A stretch of DNA of 64,000 nucleotides. Source: Arcicella sp034931005. GTDB taxonomy: Bacteria; Bacteroidota; Bacteroidia; Cytophagales; Spirosomataceae. The translations under genes were made by a program, and so were the position numbers. The notes below the pieces were generated by a model. It ran no database searches. It saw only the letters and a list, made by a program, of their open reading frames with translations, and was not told the origin of the DNA. Shown one piece after another: positions 34,526 through 43,085 of this stretch. The stretch spans positions 1-64,000 of the forward strand of contig NZ_JAYGIN010000026.1 of NCBI RefSeq assembly GCF_034931005.1, in the 5' to 3' direction. Each line of letters starts with the position of its first letter. Position 1 is the stretch's first letter.

Positions 34526-36901
34526 ATGAAAATAAAAATATTTTACATAGTATTCATTTTACTCTTAACCCAAAATTGGCTCTATTCGCAAAGCAGTTGC
34601 GTGGGTACGCCTGGGCAGGTAAAATGGAGTTATTGGCTAAACTTTTCTTCTTATCCTGATAGTTTAGATTTATCGTCTTTAGAGAATTTTCCGACACACC
34701 CCAATGGAACACAACTGTTAGGTTCGTTGAGAATGCCCCAAAATTTTGCCGATAATTATGCTTCTATGATTAGAGGATATATTTATGTGCCTCAAACCGC
34801 CACTTACAAGTTTAATATCACAGGCGATGACCGTGTGGCATTTTATTTAAGTACCGACGATAATCCTGCCAATAAACGCAAAAAAGCAGAAGTAAAAACC
34901 TACTCTGGAACTGACGAACATAATAAAGAAGCCAACCAAACGACGGCAGCGATAACGTTAACGGCTGGGCAAAATTATTACTTTGAAATGTATAATTATG
35001 AATCTGGATGGAGTGACCACATGACCCTTTTTTGGCGAAAAACGGCAAATCCTGATACTACGTGGCTCGTGATAGATTATAACTATCTCAAAGAATATGT
35101 TTGCGGACAAAACTGTGCCGTAAGAGGAACACCTTGTAATGATGGAAATTCGCTGACAACCAACGACCAACAAGATGGCTTTTGTAACTGCGTTGGCACG
35201 TACCCAACTACCAATACTTGCGTTGGAACAAAGGGTTTGACCGAAGCATATTATTACGACAATATCGTAGGAAGTTACGTTGAACCTGACTTAGTAAATG
35301 CTCCTAAATTCCCTCTTGTTCCCGATAGAAAAGAAAGTCTGCTTGGTGCTTATGGGCCTTTAGTACCTTACACAAAAGAAAATTACGGAACATTAGTTCA
35401 AGGATATTTGACCGTTCCCATGTCGGGAATGTATGAATTTAATATCACTGGAGATAATCAAACCTATTTTTTCTTGAGCAAAAACGATTCTGTTCAATAC
35501 AAACAATACCACCAAGCCATTGTAATTTATGGCGTAGATGAAAATGAACACAATATTTCAAGTTTTCAAACTATTGCACCGCTTTATTTAGAAAAAGGGA
35601 AGTATTATTATTACGAATTTAGGCACAAAGAAAACGGCTGGCGTGACCACTTTAATCTTTTCTGGAAAACACCTTTTTATGAAAGTAGAGAGTGGAAACG
35701 TGTTCCCAATTTTTATCTGTACGATTATAATTGTGAAATTTCGTGTATTGCACAAGGAACACCATGTAACGACGGAAATCCATACACTAAAAACGACCAA
35801 TTTAATAACAACTGCCAATGCGTTGGTACGCCCTGTGTTGGTACAGATTGCGACGATTTATCAGTCAGTTACCAATCGTATGAAAGTTGTGCCGCTACCA
35901 AAAATCTCCTTAATAATGCCGAAGGTTCTTGGGTTTCGTGCGATACCAGTCCAAACCCAAATACCGCAAGGACAACACTTACCAAATGGATAAAATACGA
36001 TTTTGGCGATGTTTACAAATTTCAAGGTACACGAGTTTGGAACTATAATGTAGCCAACGAAACCAATAAGGGCTTTAAAAATGTAACAGTAGATTATTCG
36101 GAAGATGGAATAACATGGCACGCTCTCGGCACAAGTTATTTATGGCAACAAGCACCTGGAACATCAGATTATTCGGGTTTTGCTGGCCCCAATCTTAATG
36201 ATGTAAAAGCCCGCTACGTCCTCATTTCAGCCATTGATACTTGGGGAAATACCTGTGCGGGTTTCAGTAAAATCACCTTTGATGCCTCATTATGTAGTGC
36301 AAATGGAACCGCTTGCGACGACCAAGACCCACTCACAAAACACGACCAATTTGATGCCAGTTGTAATTGTAAAGGCGTAAATATCAACTGTGCAACGGAT
36401 ACTTTGAAATTGGAAAACCTCACCCTTTCTGAAGCATCGTATCAAGCCGTAAAAGAAATAAAGGCAAGTAGTCTTGTCCCAAAACCAAAGAATGTCTCGT
36501 TCACGGCGGGTAACGACATTGTTCTTTTACCAGGTTTTGACACCCGAGATAGCACCGTTTTTTCGGCTGACATTGCCAATTGTTTACAAACGGCTTTTGT
36601 GCAAAACAAGTTAGATTCAAACAAAGAAATGGACTCGACTGCCACCGAATTTTCGGCAAAAGATACCTTGAATAATAAAACAAAAAAGATAATTTTCAGA
36701 CTCAATAAACCCGCTCAAGTGGTATTAACGATTAAGAATGCAAATGAGCAAATAATCGCCACTATTATTGACGATTATTACCAAAATTTAGGAACACAAA
36801 TAAAATTTTTACCCATTAATAAATTAGCCAAAGGACAATATTGGGTAGAATTAAAAGCTGATAAAGAGATTTTGAGAGAAAGTTTAGTTGTCGATAATTA
36901 A
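34526..36901 (+). CDS. Secreted PA14 / discoidin-like protein with 3-coathanger stack
   Basis: A 791-aa exported protein (signal MKIKIFYIVFILLLTQNWLYSQ). Two PA14-like lectin domains (about 25-190 and 235-405; both contain FNITGD and a Y-rich WxDHxxLFW end), each followed by a Cys-rich linker GTPCNDGNxxTxNDQ..C.CVGT, then a discoidin-like domain (about 450-600, ARYVLISAIDTWGNTC), a third Cys linker, and a 3-coathanger-stack segment (AGNDIVLLPGFDTRDSTVFSA). The final 70 residues (RLNKPAQVVLTIKN...GQYWVEL) are likely a T9SS-type sorting domain. Probably binds surface or polymer carbohydrates. Confidence 0.82.
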   Translation: MKIKIFYIVFILLLTQNWLYSQSSCVGTPGQVKWSYWLNFSSYPDSLDLSSLENFPTHPNGTQLLGSLRMPQNFADNYASMIRGYIYVPQTATYKFNITGDDRVAFYLSTDDNPANKRKKAEVKTYSGTDEHNKEANQTTAAITLTAGQNYYFEMYNYESGWSDHMTLFWRKTANPDTTWLVIDYNYLKEYVCGQNCAVRGTPCNDGNSLTTNDQQDGFCNCVGTYPTTNTCVGTKGLTEAYYYDNIVGSYVEPDLVNAPKFPLVPDRKESLLGAYGPLVPYTKENYGTLVQGYLTVPMSGMYEFNITGDNQTYFFLSKNDSVQYKQYHQAIVIYGVDENEHNISSFQTIAPLYLEKGKYYYYEFRHKENGWRDHFNLFWKTPFYESREWKRVPNFYLYDYNCEISCIAQGTPCNDGNPYTKNDQFNNNCQCVGTPCVGTDCDDLSVSYQSYESCAATKNLLNNAEGSWVSCDTSPNPNTARTTLTKWIKYDFGDVYKFQGTRVWNYNVANETNKGFKNVTVDYSEDGITWHALGTSYLWQQAPGTSDYSGFAGPNLNDVKARYVLISAIDTWGNTCAGFSKITFDASLCSANGTACDDQDPLTKHDQFDASCNCKGVNINCATDTLKLENLTLSEASYQAVKEIKASSLVPKPKNVSFTAGNDIVLLPGFDTRDSTVFSADIANCLQTAFVQNKLDSNKEMDSTATEFSAKDTLNNKTKKIIFRLNKPAQVVLTIKNANEQIIATIIDDYYQNLGTQIKFLPINKLAKGQYWVELKADKEILRESLVVDN

Positions 36902-36930
36902 AGATTACAACTCTTCCGTTGATAGAACTT

Positions 36931-38283
36931 ATGAAGTATTTCTTTTACATTTTAATATTTACCTTATCGTCAATCGCTTGTCATGCACAATTAGATTCGA
37001 TGACTTTTTCCCCTGTAAAAGATAATTCCATCTATTCAGAAAGCTCAAATTTGAGTAATGGAGCTGGTAATAATCTTTTTGCAGGAAGGACTTTAACCTC
37101 ATTAATGAGACGGGCTTTATTGAAATTTGACTTTACAGGCTTGCCAAATAATGCTCAAATTCAACGAATTAGCCTAAAAATGCCGATTTTACAATCTTCA
37201 GGAAATACCACCATTCCGCATAGTTTCTCATTGCACAGACTAACCAAAAATTGGGGAGAAGGTACCTCCGCAGGAAGTGGACAAGGAGCTGCCGCAACCA
37301 CAAATGATGCTACGTGGGGAAATAATTTTTATAATTCAAGTTCGTGGACAAATGCTGGAGGTGATTTTGAAACTACTGCTTCTGCTACTTCCAACGTAAC
37401 TTTTGCGATGTTTCCCCTGCAATTTGGCACTTGGAGCAGCTCAAATATGATAACGGATGTACTTGATTGGATAGCAAGTCCAAATAATAATTTTGGGTGG
37501 ATTCTCAAAGGAAACGAAAATCTTAGTGGTTCGGCAATGAAGTTTTCCTCTCGTGAAGAAACATTTTATCCCAAACCTGCTTTGGTCGTTGTATTTACTT
37601 TACCCACAGTTGACAAAGTATTGATAAATGAAGTAAATCCGCAGAAAAAATGGATTGAACTTTATAATCCTTCAAACCCTTCAATCAACTTAAATAATTA
37701 TTGGATTGCCAATGGAAATACCTCCATTTCTTTAGCAAATTTGACGGTTTTGAATGGAAGTTTAACCTTAGATTCTGCTAAATATGTGGTTATCAATTGG
37801 GCAGGAATTGGGGGAAACAATGGAGAATTGGCACTTTTTAACGGAAATCCAAGCACAGCCGAAATGAAAGATTATGTCCAATACGGTTCGGCAACTCATC
37901 AACGAAGTTCAGCGGCAGTAACGGCTCAAGTTTGGGATAATACCAATAATTTTCTACCAACTATTTCGGCTGATACCTTAACATATTCTCTAAATGGAAA
38001 CAATATTTATTCTTCTGGGAAAGCCACGAATTCCACTTCTTTCGTAACGCAAAGACAAACCCCGACTTACAAAAATATACTTTGTCCGCCCAATATCTCA
38101 CTATCAGGCAACATCGTTGATGCCTCCTATTCTACATCAGGAAGTTTACAATTGACTGGAAACATGACCTCAACTTCATTCTCAAAATTCACTTCTGAGT
38201 CATTTATCCAACTCAATCCAAACACTTTAATAGAGCAAGGAGCAAAATTTCAAGGGCAAATTTCGGGTTGTTTGAATAATTGA
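36931..38283 (+). CDS. Secreted DNRLRE / lamin-tail domain protein
   Basis: A 450-aa exported protein (ATG 36931; the in-frame TTG at 36919 is less likely). After the signal (SSIACHAQ) comes a DNRLRE-type beta-sandwich (DNSIYSESSNLSNGAGNNLFAG, LLKFDFTGLPNNAQI), then a lamin-tail domain (VLINEVNPQKKWIELYNPS) and a C-terminal repeat ending SLQLTGN..TLIEQGAKFQGQISGC that matches the 3-coathanger pattern. Last gene of the DUF1800 operon, only 29 bases after the PA14 gene. Function unknown; a surface or filament component is plausible. Confidence 0.78.
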   Translation: MKYFFYILIFTLSSIACHAQLDSMTFSPVKDNSIYSESSNLSNGAGNNLFAGRTLTSLMRRALLKFDFTGLPNNAQIQRISLKMPILQSSGNTTIPHSFSLHRLTKNWGEGTSAGSGQGAAATTNDATWGNNFYNSSSWTNAGGDFETTASATSNVTFAMFPLQFGTWSSSNMITDVLDWIASPNNNFGWILKGNENLSGSAMKFSSREETFYPKPALVVVFTLPTVDKVLINEVNPQKKWIELYNPSNPSINLNNYWIANGNTSISLANLTVLNGSLTLDSAKYVVINWAGIGGNNGELALFNGNPSTAEMKDYVQYGSATHQRSSAAVTAQVWDNTNNFLPTISADTLTYSLNGNNIYSSGKATNSTSFVTQRQTPTYKNILCPPNISLSGNIVDASYSTSGSLQLTGNMTSTSFSKFTSESFIQLNPNTLIEQGAKFQGQISGCLNN

Positions 38284-38342
38284 GTCTAATCTCAGAAAAT
38301 ATTTATCAAAACATAATCCCCGCACCAATAGTTATCAAGAAA

Positions 38343-38368
38343 TCGTAGCAAATGTTACGACTTTTTTA
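38343..38368 (+). terminator. Terminator of the secreted-protein operon
   Basis: Stem TCGTAGC (38343-38349) with GTTACGA (38354-38360), one G-U pair, AAAT loop, and a run of six T (38362-38367). The next gene's ATG is only 11 bases further. Confidence 0.65.
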
Positions 38369-38378
38369 TTGACGAAAA

Positions 38379-38669
38379 ATGAAATTAGCAACACCCGAAT
38401 TAACCGACCAAGATATTGACCGCATTGTAGAAATGGCATGGGAAGACCGCACCCCTTTTGATGCCATTCTTGCCCAGTTTGGGCTAAAAGAACAAGAAGT
38501 TATTGAACTAATGCGACGTGAAATGAAAGCATCTTCATGGCGAATGTGGCGTGCAAGAGTACAAGGACGTGCCACCAAACACCGTGCAAAAAGTGTTGTA
38601 GATGATGCTCGTTTTAAATGTACTTTACAAAAGAAAATTTCGTTGAACAAGATTTCTAAACGGAAATAG
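38379..38669 (+). CDS. TIGR03643 family protein
   Basis: A 96-aa protein of the conserved TIGR03643 family: LTDQDIDRIVEMAWEDRTPFD, FGLKEQEVIELMRREMK, SSWRMWRARVQGRATKH. Helical and basic at the C-terminus, with a helix-turn-helix look in the middle. Function is not established. Confidence 0.88.
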   Translation: MKLATPELTDQDIDRIVEMAWEDRTPFDAILAQFGLKEQEVIELMRREMKASSWRMWRARVQGRATKHRAKSVVDDARFKCTLQKKISLNKISKRK

Positions 38670-38932
38670 AGGTCTTTGCAAAAGAAGATTTTGTTTATCG
38701 AATAAATGCAATATTAAAATAATTCTGTTTTTGCCGAATTTTATACCAATTTAAGCTAAAAACTACCACTTAATAAAAATATTATTCTTCCATATTGCAT
38801 TTCTGTAAAATTTCTTAGAGTTTTTCAAGAAAACTAATTAGCTTTGCAAATATTCCTATCCCACCGCTGATATAAATCAATAATCATATTTTTTAAAAAT
38901 TAATAAACTTTTTAGTGATAATTCATTACTGA
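38670..38932. other. AT-rich spacer before lrp promoter
   Basis: No gene seen. TAGCTTTG at 38839-38846 fits the -7 consensus but lacks a -33. The rest, very AT-rich, holds no recognisable structure. Confidence 0.5.
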
Positions 38933-38963
38933 TTGGTCGAATGTTTTTCGTTCTCTAAGTTTG
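38933..38963 (+). promoter_or_regulatory. Promoter of the Lrp/AsnC gene
   Basis: TTG (38933-38935), 20-base spacer, TAAGTTTG (38956-38963), 41 bases before the ATG at 39005. A good match to the Bacteroidota consensus. Confidence 0.7.
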
Positions 38964-39004
38964 ATAATTCTTCACTATACAAATTATTCTAAACGCTGCA
39001 TAAA

Positions 39005-39472
39005 ATGAGCATTAAATTAGACTTAATCGACCATAAGGTATTAGAAATTTTACAACAAAACGCTAAAATTACCAATGCTCAATTGTCAAAAGAAATTGGT
39101 TTGTCGCCCGCTCCGACATTAGAACGTGTAAAAAAATTAGAAACTTCAGGAATTATAGAAAGCTACCACGCACAGTTGAACCGTGATAAAGTAGGCTTAG
39201 GCGTAACGACTTTTGTAACTATCACTTTGATTGGACATAAAAAGCAAGTGACTGAATCATTCGTTTCTCAAATCAATATGATTCCAGAAGTCATTGAATG
39301 TCACCACGTTACTGGCTCAGGAGACTTTTTATTGAAGATAATCGCAAAAGATATTGCCTCTTATCAGAAATTAATGTTGGAGAAAATCAACGAAATTGAA
39401 GAAGTAGCAGGTACACAAACAATGGTTATTCTTTCAACTTTCAAAGAAAGCAAAGTATTACCAATTCCTTGA
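39005..39472 (+). CDS. Lrp/AsnC family transcriptional regulator
   Basis: A 155-aa feast/famine regulator: N-terminal HTH (DHKVLEILQQNAKITNAQLSKEIGLS, with PAPTLERVKKLE as recognition helix) and a C-terminal RAM ligand domain (EVIECHHVTGSGDFLLKIIAKD). Probably binds an amino acid and regulates amino-acid metabolism; targets are unknown. It stands alone. Confidence 0.93.
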   Translation: MSIKLDLIDHKVLEILQQNAKITNAQLSKEIGLSPAPTLERVKKLETSGIIESYHAQLNRDKVGLGVTTFVTITLIGHKKQVTESFVSQINMIPEVIECHHVTGSGDFLLKIIAKDIASYQKLMLEKINEIEEVAGTQTMVILSTFKESKVLPIP

Positions 39473-39474
39473 TA

Positions 39475-39561
39475 CAGTTAGCAGTTAGCAGTTAGCAGTT
39501 AGCAGTTAGCAGTTAGCAGTTAGCAGTTAGCAGTTAGCAGTTAGCAGTTAGCAGTTAGCAG
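39475..39561. repeat. Perfect heptamer tandem repeat, CAGTTAG x12.4
   Basis: Twelve identical units plus three bases, starting two bases after the Lrp stop codon. The unit contains TAG on the plus strand and TAA on the minus strand, so it puts stops in all frames of both strands. Confidence 0.97.
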
Positions 39562-39608
39562 AAAAAAAGCCAGTTTGGGAATTATTAGTTCCTAAACTGG
39601 CTTTTTTT
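39562..39608. terminator. Bidirectional terminator between lrp and bshC
   Basis: Fifteen-base arms AAAAAAAGCCAGTTT (39562-39576) and AAACTGGCTTTTTTT (39594-39608) with an inner GGGAA/TTCCT extension. It lies between the two facing heptad arrays. Confidence 0.88.
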
Positions 39609-39633
39609 TATACACTATATCAGTAAAATCTTC

Positions 39634-39661
39634 ACTGATAACTGTTTACTGATAACTGTCC
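39634..39661. repeat. Heptad repeat after bshC
   Basis: ACTGATA, ACTGTTT, ACTGATA, ACTGTCC in phase, ending at the bshC stop codon (39662-39664). In the sense of bshC it reads TATCAGT-like. Confidence 0.75.
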
Positions 39662-41209
39662 TTAAATCTCCACCATAATATAAAAACTAAAATCAAGCGG
39701 GTCAAAAACTTCGGAAACTTGATTTAAGAATGTTGGATTATTTAGATAGAAGTTCAAGAAGTTTTCAGCTCTTTCCTGTGGTACGCCATTTGGAAAGAGT
39801 TTTTGTTTTAAGCCCAATAATTGATTTACCTCTGTCTCTTGATTGCGTTCTTCGGCTTTTTTGAGGCGTTTTTCAAGGTTTTCTAAAGCATTCAAAACTT
39901 TCTGTTGCTCTCCTTTTACTGCTCCTTCTAAGGTTTTATCAACCTTAATGGCTTTTTCTAAAATCTTATTAAATACTTCTGTAAACTCCTGACTTTCAGT
40001 TGATAGACTAAGTGAATTTTGAGAGTTCTTTTCTACAAAATTCTTTTTCAAGCTGATTTCATCCAAAAATAAATCATTGGCAGAAAGTCCTAATTTTTCG
40101 ATTTTCTTGGCTGATGGTTTATTAACTACCAAACCAAAATTACGAGGCATTAAAATCGGGAATGGAATCTGATGAATATCAAAAATTTCTTTGAGTTGAA
40201 GCCAATAAGGAACTTCAGAAGGACCACCGATATAAGCTAAGTTGGGAAGGATAACTTCCTGATAAACAGGACGAAGCACTACGTTTGGACTAAATCTTTC
40301 GGGTTCGTTTTCGAGTAACGTTAATATTTCTACTTCCGAAAACTGAATATCTGTATTGAGAACTTTATACGAATTATCTTCTTTCACGATACGCTCACGA
40401 ACGCCATCAATCAAGTAAAAAAAGTTGATTTCTCTTGGGGCAATTTGCGTTTTATACCCTAAACTTTCGAGTTCTTTGGTCGTTTTTGTTACAACCTCAA
40501 AAGCAGTATGTTGTAATAAATCATTTTTAATAACAGGAATAAACTGTCTTTTCAGCTCACGGTCGTCGGCATCAATACAAATAAGTCCTTGATTACCAAA
40601 TAGTTCATGAGCATAACATCGAGCCGCATCCGCTAAAGTATCGTGACTCAAATACGCATTTTTAAAAATCGCTGGGCATTCAGCCATTTCTGAAATAAGA
40701 CTTTTCAATTCCTTCGGATTCATACGTCCAACTGCACCCGTTTGCTCAGTTTCCCAAGCTAAATTCTTTCCAAATAATGAAAAATGGTTGATTTCTGCAA
40801 AATCATGGTCTTCCGTAGCCATCCAATACACAGGTACAAAATCGTAATCTGGAAAGTAACTTTTCAGCTTTTTCGCCAAATTAATCGTCGTAATCATTTT
40901 ATAGACTACGTACAAAGGCCCCGTAAAAATATTGAGTTGATGTCCCGTCGTTACGGTAAAGGTATTTTCGTTTAAGAGAATATCAAAATTGGGCTGATTC
41001 GGAAGATTTTTATATTGATTTTTGAGGGTTTCTACTAAAACCCTTCTCTTATCGGCATCTAATTTTTTAGTAGCAATTTGTCGGTTAAACCCATGAATAT
41101 CAGGAAAGTTGCTATAAAAATCTTTTACTTTAGATGATTGTTGGATAAAGTCTAAAAACAGAGAAGAAAATTGATTTACTTCCGAAAGTGGCAATTGATT
41201 AATTTGCAT
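39662..41209 (-). CDS. bshC: Bacillithiol biosynthesis cysteine-adding enzyme BshC
   Basis: Adds cysteine to glucosaminyl-malate, the last step of bacillithiol synthesis. The 515-aa length is usual. Recognisable: NFPDIHGFNRQI, TVTTGHQLNIFTGPLYVVYKMITTINLAKKL, VYWMATEDHDFAEINHF, LRPVYQEVILPNLAYIGGPSEVPYWLQLK, and the C-terminal coiled coil (VLNALENLEKRLKKAEERN). Other bsh genes are not in the window. It implies that this organism uses bacillithiol as its low-molecular-weight thiol. Confidence 0.94.
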   Translation of the reverse strand: MQINQLPLSEVNQFSSLFLDFIQQSSKVKDFYSNFPDIHGFNRQIATKKLDADKRRVLVETLKNQYKNLPNQPNFDILLNENTFTVTTGHQLNIFTGPLYVVYKMITTINLAKKLKSYFPDYDFVPVYWMATEDHDFAEINHFSLFGKNLAWETEQTGAVGRMNPKELKSLISEMAECPAIFKNAYLSHDTLADAARCYAHELFGNQGLICIDADDRELKRQFIPVIKNDLLQHTAFEVVTKTTKELESLGYKTQIAPREINFFYLIDGVRERIVKEDNSYKVLNTDIQFSEVEILTLLENEPERFSPNVVLRPVYQEVILPNLAYIGGPSEVPYWLQLKEIFDIHQIPFPILMPRNFGLVVNKPSAKKIEKLGLSANDLFLDEISLKKNFVEKNSQNSLSLSTESQEFTEVFNKILEKAIKVDKTLEGAVKGEQQKVLNALENLEKRLKKAEERNQETEVNQLLGLKQKLFPNGVPQERAENFLNFYLNNPTFLNQVSEVFDPLDFSFYIMVEI

Positions 41210-41217
41210 GATAGCTC

Positions 41218-41245
41218 AATGGTGAAGGGTGAACGGTTAGTTTTG
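41218..41245. repeat. Heptad repeat before bshC
   Basis: AATGGTG, AAGGGTG, AACGGTT, AGTTTTG on the plus strand, i.e. CACCATT-like upstream of the minus-strand bshC start, separated by eight bases. Confidence 0.7.
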
Positions 41246-41419
41246 AACGAAAGAAATTATACCCTTAACTTTTTCTTAACGCATATATTTGGGAGTTTGT
41301 TCCTTGACTAAAAAAGCGGACACCATTTAGCGTATCAGAACTATAATTGTTTAGATTTCAGGATTAACCTTTCGTAGAATCTCAAAATCTATGAACCCGA
41401 GTAATCTTAGTGCTAAATG

Positions 41420-41794
41420 CTATGACTTCTTACTAACTCCTACCAAAAATAAAACCCAGCCAATCATCAAACTCGTTCCGCCAATGGGTGCAACTGCTCC
41501 CCACATCGTTACGCCTGTGGCACAAATTAGGTAAAGTGAGCCTGAAAAAATCACAGTTCCAATCAAGAAAGCATTACCTGCCCACGAAAGAAATTTATGC
41601 GAAATTTTATCCGTCAAAATTCCTACTAATATCAAAGCCAAGCCACCATACATTTGGTAATGAGCGGCTGTTTCAAAGGTTTCTGTACGATTAGTTGCTT
41701 CTAAAGCTACCTTAAATGCGTGAGCACCAAAAGCACCAAGGGCAACGGATAAGCCAGCTAAAACTGCTCCTGATTGGATGAAAAATTTATTCAT
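41420..41794 (-). CDS. DUF423 family membrane protein
   Basis: A 124-aa protein with four hydrophobic helices and the DUF423 hallmarks: GLSVALGAFGAHAFK, TAAHYQMYGGLALILVG, GTVIFSGSLYLICATG, APIGGTSLMIGWVLF. Function unknown. Upstream on the minus strand, TACCTTTG at 41841-41848 is a good -7 match, 47 bases before the ATG. Confidence 0.92.
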   Translation of the reverse strand: MNKFFIQSGAVLAGLSVALGAFGAHAFKVALEATNRTETFETAAHYQMYGGLALILVGILTDKISHKFLSWAGNAFLIGTVIFSGSLYLICATGVTMWGAVAPIGGTSLMIGWVLFLVGVSKKS

Positions 41795-42060
41795 TTGGGT
41801 ATTTTATCAATGAGTTTGAAAATGATTCTAATGATTGCTACAAAGGTAAATAATTTGAACGGAGGAAGTATGAATAATTTTTAGGAAGCTATACACCAAA
41901 AACTGTTAAATCATTTATTCCCATAAAATCAATAATATTCTTCTATAAAACAGGTATTTCTACCCTTTTAAGGCGTTGATATTTATCAGAATTTTGTACA
42001 AAAAGGCGTAAGCTGAAAAGCCTTCAAAAGAGTAAGCAAAAAATCTAAATTCTAAAAACT

Positions 42061-42489
42061 ATGGCAACGCCACTTTCATTGTATGTACCCATTAAACAAG
42101 ACGCTGCGGCACAACAAATTGCCCAAAATCTTTATGATGGTTTTGTCGATACGATTACGCCCATTTTATCTAAAATCCAAATTGTTCATTATGCTCGTTT
42201 GGTACTCATTCCAAATGCTGACGGAACGGGCATTGATGCCATTATGTTAGTAACCACTTTTGACGGTGCAATGAATCCATATTTAAGTACCTTTTGGAAT
42301 GGCGGTGATAGTTTTCATACGTTTGTAAACACTGTTGCGGCTATTGCTCTTGACCCACCACAATTACCCATTAGTACGCTTAGCAGTTTTGAAAACTTCA
42401 TTAATAGCAATAACCTAAGTCAACCTGCTGATTTATATCAAGCATACAACGATACTGTTCTTCAGGTATTGGCGTATAATGCTGGTTAA
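42061..42489 (+). CDS. DyP-associated small protein, paralogue 1
   Basis: A 142-aa protein without signal peptide: MATPLSLYVPIKQD, then IQIVHYARLVLIPNADGTG...TTFDGAMNPYLSTFW. Segments of the type HYARxVLxP...FDGxxxxY accompany or belong to Dyp-type peroxidase-like and related proteins, so I take it as a partner of the downstream peroxidase. It is a clear paralogue of the next gene; the last 36 residues (SSFENFINSNNLSQPADL-type) are nearly identical between the two. Function unknown. Confidence 0.72.
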   Translation: MATPLSLYVPIKQDAAAQQIAQNLYDGFVDTITPILSKIQIVHYARLVLIPNADGTGIDAIMLVTTFDGAMNPYLSTFWNGGDSFHTFVNTVAAIALDPPQLPISTLSSFENFINSNNLSQPADLYQAYNDTVLQVLAYNAG

Positions 42490-42549
42490 TTTAGGCAGTA
42501 ATTTATTCTATTATTCAAAGCGTCAAAACAATTTTAAAATACTAATAAA

Positions 42550-42978
42550 ATGGCAACTCCACTCACATTATATATTCCGATTAAACAAAACGAAATTGCT
42601 CAATTGGCGGCAAAAGCTCTTTATAAAGACTTTATGTCAATTGTTACTCCGATACTCACCGAAATTCAAATTGTGCATTATGCTCGTTTGATTTTGATAC
42701 CTAATGCTTCAGGCGAAGGCATCAATGCCATTACGCTCATTACCGTTTTTGATGGAGCAATGAACCCATATTTGAATACATTTTGGGACTCAGGTTTTGA
42801 TTTTAAGGCTCTTTTGAATGCCATCGCTGCCATTGCCGTGACACATCCACCTTTGCCAATTCTTACTGAGAGTAGTTTTGAGAATTTTATCAATAGCAAC
42901 AATCTTAGCCAACCAGCAGACTTATATCAGGCGTATAATGATACCGTTGCACAGGTTATTGCCTACAATCAAGGTTAA
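42550..42978 (+). CDS. DyP-associated small protein, paralogue 2
   Basis: 142 aa, same length and layout as the preceding gene, 60 bases after it. The C-terminal segment, ENFINSNNLSQPADLYQAYN, is identical between the two copies at protein level while the DNA differs at many third positions, which shows old duplication and strong selection on this segment. Function unknown. Confidence 0.72.
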   Translation: MATPLTLYIPIKQNEIAQLAAKALYKDFMSIVTPILTEIQIVHYARLILIPNASGEGINAITLITVFDGAMNPYLNTFWDSGFDFKALLNAIAAIAVTHPPLPILTESSFENFINSNNLSQPADLYQAYNDTVAQVIAYNQG

Positions 42979-43012
42979 AAATCAATACTTTCTCAACATA
43001 TATGGGTGTACT

Positions 43013-43058
43013 AAGTGTGAAATATGAGGGCTGAGTTTTGTCTGCATATTTCACACTT
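43013..43058. repeat. Long stem-loop before the DyP-type peroxidase gene
   Basis: Perfect 14-base arms AAGTGTGAAATATG (43013-43026) and its complement (43045-43058) with an 18-base loop. AGGGCT next to the left arm can also pair with AGCCCT near 43065-43070, giving an alternative fold. It may process or attenuate the transcript between paralogue 2 and the peroxidase. Confidence 0.7.
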
Positions 43059-43085
43059 GATTGATAGCCCTAAAATATATTCAAA

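Noticed and set aside
35643..35993. 116-codon plus-strand frame inside the PA14 gene
   Set aside because: Alternative frame of a well-supported secreted protein with no family signal.
39475..39561. CRISPR array
   Set aside because: Direct seven-base tandem repeat without spacers.
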